Positions 12,701 to 23,400 of a DNA stretch of 33,110 nucleotides are shown here, piece by piece. The notes under the pieces are model-generated. The model had not been told where the DNA came from and did no database searches. It saw nothing but the letters and a program-made list of their open reading frames with translations. Source of the DNA: Acanthamoeba lenticulata. Lineage: Eukaryota; Discosea; Longamoebia; Acanthamoebidae. The first letter of the stretch is position 1. Each line of letters opens with the position of its first letter. The translations under genes and the position numbers were made by a program. The stretch is from positions 1 to 33,110 of the forward strand of contig NAVB01000861.1 of assembly GCA_002179805.1 (NCBI GenBank), read 5' to 3'.

Positions 12701-15454
12701 TGAGCACGATCGAGGTCGTGATATTCTTGGCGCGTGGGCTTGTGCCGGCTAGGCCCGTGCGAATGAGGGTCAGACCCACGCTGTTGACGTTGAGATGCCT
12801 AAGCTGGACGGTGACCGTGACCGACGTGACGCAGTCGCTATCGGCAAAGTTGAGGCTGGACATCGGGAAGCGATTGGGCACGTTGCCCGTCCGCTGCCAC
12901 GGCGCCACCTGGTTGGTGAGCGGGCCCGGGTCGAGCTCGTCCGTCTGCGTGTCGCAGAAGTTGGGCGTGCTCGTGCCCTGGTCGCGGATGATGTGGACCG
13001 AGCCAAAGGCAACGCGCGACATGCCCGTCTCGAACCCAAGGCTGATGGTCTGCCGCTGAGTAAACCATCCGCCTTTCCACCGCTTGAAGAGCGGACCGAG
13101 CACGTTCGTCCGGTCCCGGGCGCCCGTGTTGGGCGAAATCTGCGGCACGATCGGCCTCAAGGGTGAGCTCAAGGTCGTCAAAGCGGGCGAACGCTTCTTT
13201 GGGTTGGGAGAGCCAAACGCACCAGCTGGGCAAGGCCCTTGTCGTAGAGGTCGATCTCTTCGCGATAGCGGAGGGACTCGGCCCAATCGATGCCGGAAGG
13301 TTGCTGCGCAGGCACGGGCAAGGTGGCCGAGCCAAGGCCCTTGACATCAAAGATGACATCGCCCTTGTTGATCGCCACCAGGGCGAACGTGTTCGGATCC
13401 GGGTAGAAGACATTGGCCATGTACTGGCCGCCAAAGTCGAACGACTGAGTAGTCTCGTAGTAGGCGCACATCGTGTCGTCCGGCCGCCTGCGGCATGCCG
13501 AGTACGAGAAACTCTTTGTGTCGCCTCCTCGGATGCCAAACTGCACGTCCACGCCGCCGTCAGCAATAGTCATGCGATGTGCCACAATGAGAAGAAGGCT
13601 AAGGAGTGTTGAGCGGCACCCGCGGTTGTGTGGAGGGTCCGTTGAACCACTCGAGGAAGAAGAGATCCTCGTCTCCGCCGCCGACACGGTTGTTGCCGTC
13701 GGCGTCCATGACCGTCACGCGCAGGTACTGGTCACGCAACACGCGCATCTCCGTGTCGGCCGGGTTGGTCACCACACGGACGGTCGAGCTCGCGGGATCG
13801 AACGGGCCTGTGTTGGCGGAGGGGTCAACATAGTGCTGGGCACAGTTTGCATTGCACCACATGCGCACCGTAGAGGAGGAAGGTGCGCGAGTCGCGGGAC
13901 TCGATGACTTGGCCAGTGGCGCCCCGGCGCCAGATGAGGGTGACGAGAGCGTTCTTGGTGTCGGGCCTCGGGCGAGAGAAGGTGCCGGCCGGAATGACGC
14001 ACATGCCCGCCACTTGCAGCGAGTCCGTCTGTGGAATGGGTCGGTTGTCGTAGGCGAGCAACGGCCCACTCCACACGACATTGCGCTCCGTCACGACTCG
14101 GTCCCCCGCCGCCGATATCCTGTCGTTGTACGGCCAAAGAATTAAAAATATAATTTCATCTTGTTTTTTAAAGGAATAAAATGCATACCGCTGGTTTGAC
14201 CCGCTCCAGCTGAGTTCGCAAGTGACACTGGTGATGCTGGAGTCGGTGGTAAATGCACGACCAGCGACACCAATCACGATTTGCTTGGTGTAGTCTCCTC
14301 CAATAGGCGAGATGGCCGACAAGATAGGCTCGCCGTCCGGGTATGCTGCGCATCACCCACATATGAAGAGGAAACAAGATGAGAAATTCAAGAAGGAAAG
14401 TAAGAGCAACACAAGAAGAAGAGGCCGCCGTACTGAGCTGGCACTGTGCGCCGTAGTTGAGGAAGCTGCGACATACACATTCGGTGCGCTTGACGTCCTT
14501 CGACCAGTAGCAAGTGCCGTTCACCGAGCAGGCTGGCGAGCACGTGGGGAAGTCGACTCGGGCTAACCGAGACAGGCCATACGTGGTCTGCACCTGGACC
14601 AGCATGTCGATATTGGCCACCTTGTCAGTTTCGGGGCGAGTGATGGTGCATGTGATCCGGCTGCCGATGGCAGTAAATGTGCTGCTGATGCAGTTGGACG
14701 TCGTTCCGCCCGAGATCTGCACCACCGGGTCCTCACTGCTGTTGGGATCCAGCTCATTGCCGTTGATCACCAGTTGAAGTTCCGTCCCTACGAGCGTCAA
14801 CGCCGTGCTGCTGATCCGAGGAGCCCCAGGCTGTCAACGAGTCTGAACGTTAGAGCGAGATGGCAAGTGAAGCCACAAGGAAAAGCCTTACCGTCACCGC
14901 TGCTGGGGGGCTGGGCCACTTCTTGATGTCTCCTCGCGCGCCAAAGGTGCACCCTTGGGCCGATCGGGCCTCGTCCCAGTCCGAAGCCACATTCTCGGTC
15001 AGAGAACCCAAGTTGAAGGTGCGCGTGAAGGTCACTCGATCACTAGCCACGTCGCTTCCTTCACGTGTGCAAAAGTTGGAGCCGTCCTTCTCGAAGAAAT
15101 CCATGTTCATGTCCATTGAAGTCCGGGTGGTGCTGAAGTCTATCGTGTAGGTAACTGCTCTGTTGATGTGCTCATCGATGTCCTGGAAGTTTATGCACTT
15201 GGACTGCGACGCCATGTCGAAGAGCCAAGTAAACTCTTCGTTCGCTGCAACATCGAAGCTGTAAGTTGTGTGTTCACAAGTCAGCAAGTCAGCGCTGACG
15301 ATAAACAACAACAACAGAGCCCGAGGGGGTTCGCATACTTGCAACTTCCCGACGTGTACACGCTTTTGATGGTGAGCGTGTAGTCCGCCCCTTCGGCAGC
15401 GGCTAGCAGTAGAGCCAGCATCGCCAGCACGGCGACTGGGCCGCAGAGGCTCAT
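3780..15454 (-). CDS. Giant multidomain type I membrane protein (lectin / FG-GAP / Cys-repeat adhesin-like), unnamed
   Basis: Fifteen exons: 15454-15339, 15258-14892, 14830-14434, 14345-14189, 14119-13869, 13807-13620, 13540-13223, 13139-12686, 12584-11778, 11696-11125, 11045-10890, 10828-10644, 10556-6589, 6497-5863, 5795-3780. Every phase matches, giving about 3,528 residues. Seen: a hydrophobic signal peptide (about residues 1-22); a TIG-like then EGF-like Cys region (about 165-295); a SUEL-type lectin (about 834-920); FG-GAP-like motifs (GDFDGDGYPELVFAF, SGDLDDDGDAEIVVGF; about 1040-1340); a CARDB-like beta domain near VVQVTVTVRNKALVQAQDV (about 1860-2000); CGVCGGDNKAC motifs like the ADAMTS Cys-rich module; cupredoxin-like segments; a Thr/Pro/Gly/Ser stalk; Cys-rich CNGT repeats; and a transmembrane helix followed by about 35 cytosolic residues starting RRK. 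Inferred role: glycan-binding adhesion or recognition at the cell surface. No family I know has this whole architecture. Two fused neighbours are possible, but phase continuity argues for one gene. Confidence 0.85.
3880..3992 (-). other. C-terminal transmembrane helix and stop-transfer of the giant surface protein
   Basis: A Pro/Asp-rich stretch (TPTPKPDDDTD) is followed by about 30 hydrophobic residues (IIGLSVSLGVPFVGLIALAL and onward) and then basic RRK. The remaining cytosolic tail is about 35 residues with no recognised signalling domain. Together with the N-terminal signal peptide this predicts type I topology, with nearly 3,500 residues outside the cell or in an organelle lumen. Confidence 0.85.
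4860..6430 (-). repeat. Tandem Cys-rich CNGT repeats of the giant surface protein
   Basis: Exons 14 and 15 encode about ten degenerate units of roughly 30-40 residues around the pattern DCxGVCNGTAVxDDCGxCxxG(S/T)TG. At least six units carry CNGT or CNGS, an N-glycosylation sequon at the same place in each unit. ADAMTS-like CGVCGGN modules flank the array at both ends. The cysteines are presumably disulfide-bonded outside the cell. Direct matching between neighbouring units suggests growth by tandem duplication. Confidence 0.85.
6835..7045 (-). repeat. Coding Gly/Ser/Thr/Pro tandem repeat (STPGGSS-type), mucin-like stalk
   Basis: About 70 residues are built from degenerate units such as STPGGSS, STPGSSSSGGA and STPGSSSGSG. 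On the plus strand this shows as recurring ggcgtcgag blocks. It lies inside exon 13 of the giant surface protein and probably forms an extended O-glycosylated spacer. Internal DNA similarity makes length variation between strains likely. Confidence 0.85.
10450..11640 (-). other. FG-GAP/VCBS-like beta-propeller repeats (interrupted by introns)
   Basis: Three acidic calcium-loop-like motifs are visible in exons 10 and 13: ASADFDNDWKDETITLFGY, GDFDGDGYPELVFAF and SGDLDDDGDAEIVVGF. The DxDxDGxxE pattern followed by a hydrophobic strand is the FG-GAP/VCBS signature of integrin-alpha-like propellers, which bind Ca2+ and mediate adhesion. The number of blades is not clear from sequence alone. Intervening exons 11 and 12 may hold degenerate blades. 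Confidence 0.65.
12073..12333 (-). other. SUEL-type (rhamnose/galactose-binding) lectin domain within the giant surface protein
   Basis: Residues about 834-920 read LECPSGGVISSIVWARFGKL, then Cys-rich spacing with ASVCVGQTSCELLAL and a following PYLCPG. This matches the usual order of SUEL lectins (PF02140): LxCxxGxVIxIxxAxFGR, then CxGxxSCxV, then a late Cys. The expected FGDPC-like segment is replaced by IGEPYLCPG, so the C-terminal part is divergent. Such domains bind L-rhamnose or D-galactose in animals. Ligand binding here is inferred only. Confidence 0.68.
12589..12610. repeat. (GT)11 dinucleotide microsatellite in an intron
   Basis: Eleven GT units lie in intron 8 of the giant surface gene. 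Read on the coding (minus) strand they form (AC)11 ending four bases before the CAG splice acceptor, where a polypyrimidine tract would normally be. Confidence 0.95.
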
Positions 15455-15595
15455 GTCTTGGAGCCGACTTGAAATGGTTCCGAACTGCGGTTTTGTGATC
15501 TACAACTGTCTTGGCGTTTTTTATATCAAATATCGTTGTAACTCCAAAAAAGGTTACAAATTACCAAATTGGAATGTGCCACGTAACGCAAGCGA

Positions 15596-17342
<1,747 letters not shown>

Positions 17343-17620
17343 AACAAATAAATCGAAAGAAAACTGAAGTGGGAGGCGTGTGCTGGCTAGAACACAACAC
17401 GAACGTTTCTCTTGGCCCTAACAAAATGTGGTCGACAAGAGCCTCGCGGTGAGCTCGCAAAGGGAACCACTCTCTCCCCAAGCCAACTGTTGGCCGACAA
17501 GTCGGCACAAGATCGGGTGACGCGGCCGCGTACAGAGAACAGGGTTTCTTGTTGAAAAAGGGAACAAAGACATGAACCCGGCGCGCTCGCAAGGACTCAA
17601 CGCTGGCAGTGCGGAAGCAC
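17343..17620. other. Intergenic region between subtilase stop and aminotransferase start
   Basis: At 278 bp this is the largest gap in the window. A minus-strand open frame crosses it and runs into the aminotransferase first exon in a different frame. Its product is low in recognisable features, so I do not call a gene. The stretch presumably holds the aminotransferase promoter. Confidence 0.5.
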
Positions 17621-19397
17621 TCAGCAGTTGGTGTAGAGAAGGCGGTTGGGAGTGAAGGCGCACACGGCGCTAGAGGTGGGGCAGGCCAGATCAATGACAC
17701 CCTCGGTCGCCACGGCGGCGAGGGCCTGCTCGACCTCAGCGGGCGTCGACTTGGGCGATTTGCTCAAGATGAGGGCGGCGACACCGGCCACGTGCGGGCT
17801 GGCCATCGAAGTGCCCGAGATGGTGTTGTAGACCGTGTTCGGCGGGTAGCCAGCCTGGTCGATCCACGCGGCCTTGATGAGCTGGCCAGGCGCGGCGATG
17901 TCCACGCACTTGCCAAAGTTGGAGAAGCTCGCCCGCCTGTCCTTCTCGACGCCCGCAGGCGTCTCAGTGATGGTGGTGGCAGCCACGGTGATGGCCTTGG
18001 GCTCGCTGGCCGGGCTGCGCAGGCAGGCGTCGGTGTTCTCGTTACCAGCAGCAACGACGAACGTCACACCAGCGTCCACGGCCGCTGCGCATAAGAAGAT
18101 GAGTCGATCGGCCTCGCAACTGGCACCAAGAGGGCTTCCGTACCAGCCACGGCGGCGTTGACGGTGGCCGACTTGCCGCCACCGAGCGACATGTTGGCGA
18201 GCGAGGGGCGCCCGGTCTTCTTGGCCTGGTTGGCGGTCCAGTTGATGCCCGAGATGACACCGTCGTAGGTACCGGAGCCGTCGCAGTCGAGCACCTTGAC
18301 CTGTTTTTGTTTTACCAAAGGGTGAGCCGCACGGTGTGACGCTCGGAGGAGGACCAAGTCGACGTACAGCGATGAGGGTCACATTCTTGGCAACGCCATA
18401 GAGGCGGCCACCAACAGTACCGGCGACGTGGGTGCCGTGTCCGTTGCAGTCGGCATCGACGCCGTCGTCAGCGAAGCTGTTGCCCCACTTGGCGCGACCC
18501 TCGAACTCGATGTGAGTGGTGAGGATACCCCTGTTTAGTACGCGCGCACACACACGAGTGAGCCAGGAGGACGAAGGGGCATCGGGTCAGCACAAGCAAC
18601 GTACGTGTCGATGATGTAAGCATCGACGTCGGTCGCGGTCTCACCGAACTTGTAGTCATCGTCGACCAGGTCGATGTCGTGGGTGTCGATACGGGCCAAG
18701 TTCTGATACAAAAGAAAAAAAAAAAAAAAAGAGTGAGAACGACCGAAAGTTATGGCCATTGCCTGGTCGTGTATACCCAGATGACGTCGTTCTGGCGGTA
18801 GCAGGCCTGGTGGAGCTTCACTTCCTGGTTCTCCTCAACGAGGGAAACGTACGGGTGGGCACGAATCACGTCCAGCATGCTGCATAGGCCTCAAATTGTC
18901 AAACAAAAGGGGCCAAAATGCACTGCTGCAAGGCAGGGAAAAGCATATACCCAGGAGACAGCTTGAGGTGGGCGGCACGGAAGTTATCACCAATGGCAAA
19001 CGAGCGGATGAACTCGCTGCCGTCCTTCGCCGCAGCAAGAGCCGAACGGATGGCGGCCACCTGGACATTGACTGTGTTGTCCAACGTTGTTTCAGTAACT
19101 TGCCCTTAAAGAAATATCAGATGGCAAGAGATCGAAGCGACGAAAAAAAAGAAGGAAGAAGAAGTACACTGCGAAAGCAAGAGCCCATCCGTAAGCATAA
19201 CGATGTACTCGCCAGGGATGCGCTTGGAGTCATCTTCCGCCAGGTTCAGGGGCGCCACTTCTGCAGGGGAGCAATTGCGTAAGGAAAGAGCAGTACACAA
19301 GATAGACGTTCAAAAGGGGACATGACGCACGGCGCGAAGCAAGGGCCGAAACGGCCAAGAGGACAACGAGAAGGACAGCAAGCGTGGCTTGCTGCAT
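17621..19397 (-). CDS. Secreted subtilisin-like serine protease, proteinase K type (S8A), with I9 propeptide
   Basis: Eight exons (19397-19331, 19260-19168, about 19104-18951, 18879-18777, 18702-18605, 18530-18368, 18300-18144, 18084-17621) give a 432-residue preproenzyme. A signal peptide, [20 protein letters not shown], leads into an I9 inhibitor prodomain ([10 protein letters not shown] near residue 44; [13 protein letters not shown] near its end). The catalytic triad is Asp171 (DAYIIDTGI), His203 ([11 protein letters not shown]) and Ser371 ([13 protein letters not shown]), with oxyanion Asn293 (VVAAGNEN). The proteinase K-like spacing [11 protein letters not shown] before the His motif is also present. 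Nothing essential is missing. The likely product is an extracellular or lysosomal digestive endopeptidase matured by removal of the propeptide. The acceptor of exon 3 is ambiguous by six bases (19104 or 19098); both keep frame. Confidence 0.97.
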
Positions 19398-19531
19398 GTT
19401 TATGTTGGGCGGGGTACAACGAAATGCCGCACAGCCCGAAAGCTAATTATTGCTTGTCAATTCGGCGGGTATCTTTCTTTCGCCTTTCTCCGCCCGCTGC
19501 AGGTCTCCTTATTGGCTTGGGACAAGTCACG

Positions 19532-20313
19532 TTAAAGTCGCGCAGCCTCCCTCTTCGGCGGCCAAGAGGCGAGCTCGAGCTTCATGATGGTGATCTTTTC
19601 TTTCTGATAGTCAGCTTCCTCAATAACTGTGCACAAGAGTCCTGTCAGGTTGTTGCCCCACTTGGTTCGGCCAGGAGGGTGAGGAGGCGCACCTTGCCAG
19701 CCCTGACGCTTGTACATTGAGACCACCTTGGCGTCGGGAGTCCACAAGTAGAGTTCCTTGGTGCCAAAGTCTTTCGCCCTCTGGGTGATTTCGTTGAGCA
19801 TGAGGGTCATGATGCCTGTGTGATCGTGCAAAGGTCAGGCACCACCAAAATAAAATGATTTTCATAAATAAATGACAAAAAAAACATATCATGAGACAGA
19901 TATCGCACTGCGGCCTCGGAAGTCGGGGTGCACGAAGGTGTTGACCAACCAGGGGCCCAGCTGTGGTCGGATGGCCAGATCCTGGACGTCCAGCGACACC
20001 GTGCCGCACACTCGGTCGCCGCTCCAGGCCACAACGCACAACGGAATGCGGTCCTCATTCAGAAAGTTGGAACGGAGGTAGACTTCCGCCTCATCTCGTG
20101 TGTGTACACCCAAGTCCTGTCTTGCCCCCCCCCCCGCCAGGACAAGAGTTGACCAAACAGAAGAAAAAGGACCTGTTGCCTTCCGGCGCAAGTTGGCCGT
20201 ACCTGATAGGAGTCGCCCCACTCCCGCCACCACCATTCGGCGACAGTGGGAATGAACTGCGGCTGGTTTGCGACGAGGCCGACCCGCACCCCGCCGGCGG
20301 TGTTCTGCGTCAT
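19532..20313 (-). CDS. GNAT-family N-acetyltransferase
   Basis: Four exons (20313-20203, 20116-19909, 19815-19693, 19626-19532) join in phase to 178 residues, starting MTQNTAGGVRVG. The fold is that of a GCN5-related acetyltransferase, which moves acetyl from acetyl-CoA to an amine. Visible elements: an N-terminal AEWWWREWGDSY helix, the beta4 strand VCGTVSLDVQDL, the acetyl-CoA loop LVNTFVHPDFRGRSIMTLML (motif A, with Ser where Gly is usual after RGR), and the C-terminal ELYLWTPDAKVVSMYKRQGW typical of motif B. The substrate cannot be told from sequence. It may be a small molecule or a protein N terminus. The gene is divergent from REV3 across 156 bp. Confidence 0.87.
20125..20135. repeat. 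C11 homopolymer (G11 on coding strand) in GNAT intron 1
   Basis: Eleven consecutive C residues on the plus strand give a G run on the GNAT coding strand, ending eight bases before exon 2. It lies in an intron, so length errors would not disturb the reading frame. Confidence 0.9.
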
Positions 20314-20469
20314 GTGTAGAGCTTAAGAAGAAAAGAAAAGAACGAAAGCGTTTTGTCCCGCACCCCAAAATTACTTCGTTCGTTAGAATGTGAAGAATAA
20401 TTGTTCAAATAATTCTTCGAAATACTTGGTGGCACAAACAACAACCAATTTACATGATCGATTAGATAG
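20314..20469. promoter_or_regulatory. Divergent intergenic region, candidate bidirectional promoter (GNAT / REV3)
   Basis: This 156-bp gap separates the start codons of two divergent genes, so it must hold the promoters of both unless they extend into the genes. It is much more AT-rich than its surroundings. It contains a 7-bp inverted repeat, GAAGAAT at 20392-20398 and ATTCTTC at 20412-20418. No convincing TATA box was identified. Promoter function is inferred from position. Confidence 0.5.
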
Positions 20470-23400
20470 ATGGGGACGCAGCTGACAGCCTCTGAGACAG
20501 GGGCGGGCGTGGAGCAGGCGTTGCTGGACGCTTCTGTTTTCAGCCTGCGCATTGTCACGGTATGTTAATTCAGATCTTTCCGGCAGCTTTCTCTTCTCAT
20601 CAATCCGGGCCAGGTGGACCACTACATGAGCCGCCCTGTGGAAGGGCTGGATATTGGCTACTCCGGATTTCTAGGCACGTGTGCACCCAATCCGGGAAAC
20701 AAGCACCACGCCCTTACTCTCTCTCTTTCATGAACGTTCTTGCGTCAGCACAGGTACAGCAATCGACCGTGTGCCTGTGCTGCGCATCTTTGGGACAACC
20801 CTCGCTGGCCAGAAGGTGTGTTTGCACCTGCACATGGTACTAGCCCAGCCTTTGTTGTTGCTTGGCTTGGATCCTGCAATGTCCTCACCCCTATCAGGCC
20901 TTTCCCTACTTCTTCTTGCCGTTGGAAGAGGACCTGGGGCTCAAGACCATTGAGCAAGGTGCGTCAGCCTCGGGATATGTTCGCCTCCTTGTCCTCTGCT
21001 GACTCGTTTTCATAGTGGACACCTTCATTTCACGGCTTGCCACGAGCTTGACTCGGGCCATGGACGTCTCACTGGGCGGAAACAAGGTTTGTCTGTTGAT
21101 TCTTCAGTCTTATTCTTCCAATTTAAGACTGACATGACCACCTTGCTCTTCAGGGCCAGTACATTTACAAAATCATGCCCATCAAGGCCAAGAACTTCTA
21201 TGGGTATCACCCAGCAGAGGGCATCTTCTTGAAGGTCTGGTCCTTCCGTCCACAGCTTCTTCGCTTTCGCTTACACGTCGCTACGTGCTTTGTCTTGTGT
21301 GCAGGTGTTCATCACCAGTCCCAATCACCTGCCGCACATATTGCGCTTCCTCCGGAGCGGAGCCATCATGAATCGACCGTTTCAGCCCTTCGAGGTACTG
21401 CGGATCCCGCATGACCGACTCTTGTAAGCGGCCGGCTCAGATTTGGCTTGTGTTTGTTTTGCGCAGGCGCACATCCCCTACCAGCTTCAAGTGTTTGTCG
21501 ATCACAATCTCTACGGGATGGGGCTGCTTCATCTCTCTGGAGTCTTCTTCCGCCCGCCTCTGCCAGGCAAGCGTTCAGGCGTGAGCTCAGGCGCACCGGG
21601 CAGGTCTGCAGGCCCTTCTTCTGTTTTGTTCCTCCTTTCGTTCCCTCCTCACGCACCCTTCCTACTCTCAGCGCCGCACCACCAGACAGCCACAAGGCCA
21701 CGCCTGCCGCATCGGCAAGCAGTGCCGCTGTCTCCATGCACCAGGCTTCGGCTACTGGTACGTCAGCCTTGGATGTGATCTGATCAACAGCCGAGGCTCA
21801 TCGGACAGATTGCAGGTAGTGGTCAGAATGGGCTGTTCAAGGTGTGGTCGCTCGACAACGTCCCGCGTAGCATGATTCGCACTGATCTGCCTCGGCTCTC
21901 CAAGTGTGAGATTGAGATCGACGCCCGCTGTAAAGGTAGGGAGTTGGACACGATGGAAGAACCCTTGCTCATGTGTGGCGCGGTGCTTCCACGACGCAGA
22001 CATTGTCAACTTGAAAGAGCTGCGGTCACAGCAGCGAATCCACCCCTCTGTGCAGCCTGACGTCAAGCTCGTCAAGTCGCTTGCGTCCATGTGGGAGGTG
22101 CGTTGTTTCGTCTGGCATCGCTCAGGTCCTGAGAAAATTGTTTGTGACATGCTCGCCCGCGCCGCAGGAGGATCGGATGCGCCGACGGGCCCAGGGGAAG
22201 CCCTCGCAGGCATCGCCTGCGCAGACGCCCGAGCGAGCCGACATTCCTCACTTCCCGATGGTGGAGGATGCCCTACGTGCATTTGAGCGCATCATCAGCC
22301 AGGACAAGGCCGAGGACGTGCCTTGCGCCAGCACCGGAGCCACCACTGGCGGCCGTGAACAGCCCAGTGGTAGCGCTCCTTCTTCAGCTCGGTTTATGGC
22401 TACCGTGGCCTCTCTTTTTTGATTTTCTGATCTCAACTGGCGTGTTGTTGGCAATTCAGCTGCCGCCAGCAACTTGTCGCACTTCTCGCCGCAGCTGCAG
22501 GCCTTCTTTCAGGTACATCGGACATCCCGGCCTTATTGCTTTGTCTCCTGGACCTGGCTGACCGAGTTGCCCTCCAACCTGCAGGACACACCGCGTGCGA
22601 GCGATCCGGAGGCCATCTTCGCCGACCACACACCGGTGAGCGGCGAGCTGTCCCAGGTCACGCAGCTGAACAAGGACGTTGCCCCTGAAGTCAATGTAGA
22701 CCTTGTCCTCTCACAGGTATGGCTTCTCGATGACGTGCGTCACCCTGTGAGTAGCGCTTTAACACATGCGGCGTCCAGTCTTCGGATAGCGAAATGCGTG
22801 ACATTCTGAACTGGATGCACGACTATGAATCGGAGGATGAAGATGGCGATGATGAAGTTGAGGACGAGGATGAAGCCACAAACTCCCAAAAAGAACGCGA
22901 TGAAATGTATTCCCAATCCCATTGAATGTTTGCTGCCTTGCGCCAGCCTGTCTCACAAGTTTGGTCGTGACAGCATGGCCTCGCAGTCGGAGGTCACCAA
23001 GGCTGAGCAGAGCCTGCTCGAGAAGTCCGCCGCGCTGCTGGAAGAAGCGCGCAAGAATTCAGAGGTACTAGGCTTGGCAGTGAGAGTGCCTCGTATTACT
23101 CCCCCACATGACTGATCGAACCTTCTCCAGGCGGCAAAGAAGCTGTGCAGGCAGTTGGCCGAGCCCTACTCTCAACATAGCACACAGCGCCCCATGCAGA
23201 GGCAACAACATCATCAGGACAAGGGCAAGGACAAGCTGCCCGACGACGCTGCAGCGCAAGAAGACGAAGATGACATCAGCGATGAAGAGTTGCGAGCGCT
23301 TCTGCGAGATATTCCACAGTTTGACGGAGCGGATGACGAGCCGCCGGATCTGCCGCCTCCGCCACCCCGTAAGCGAACGGCCCTTGGACTTGACGCTCCC

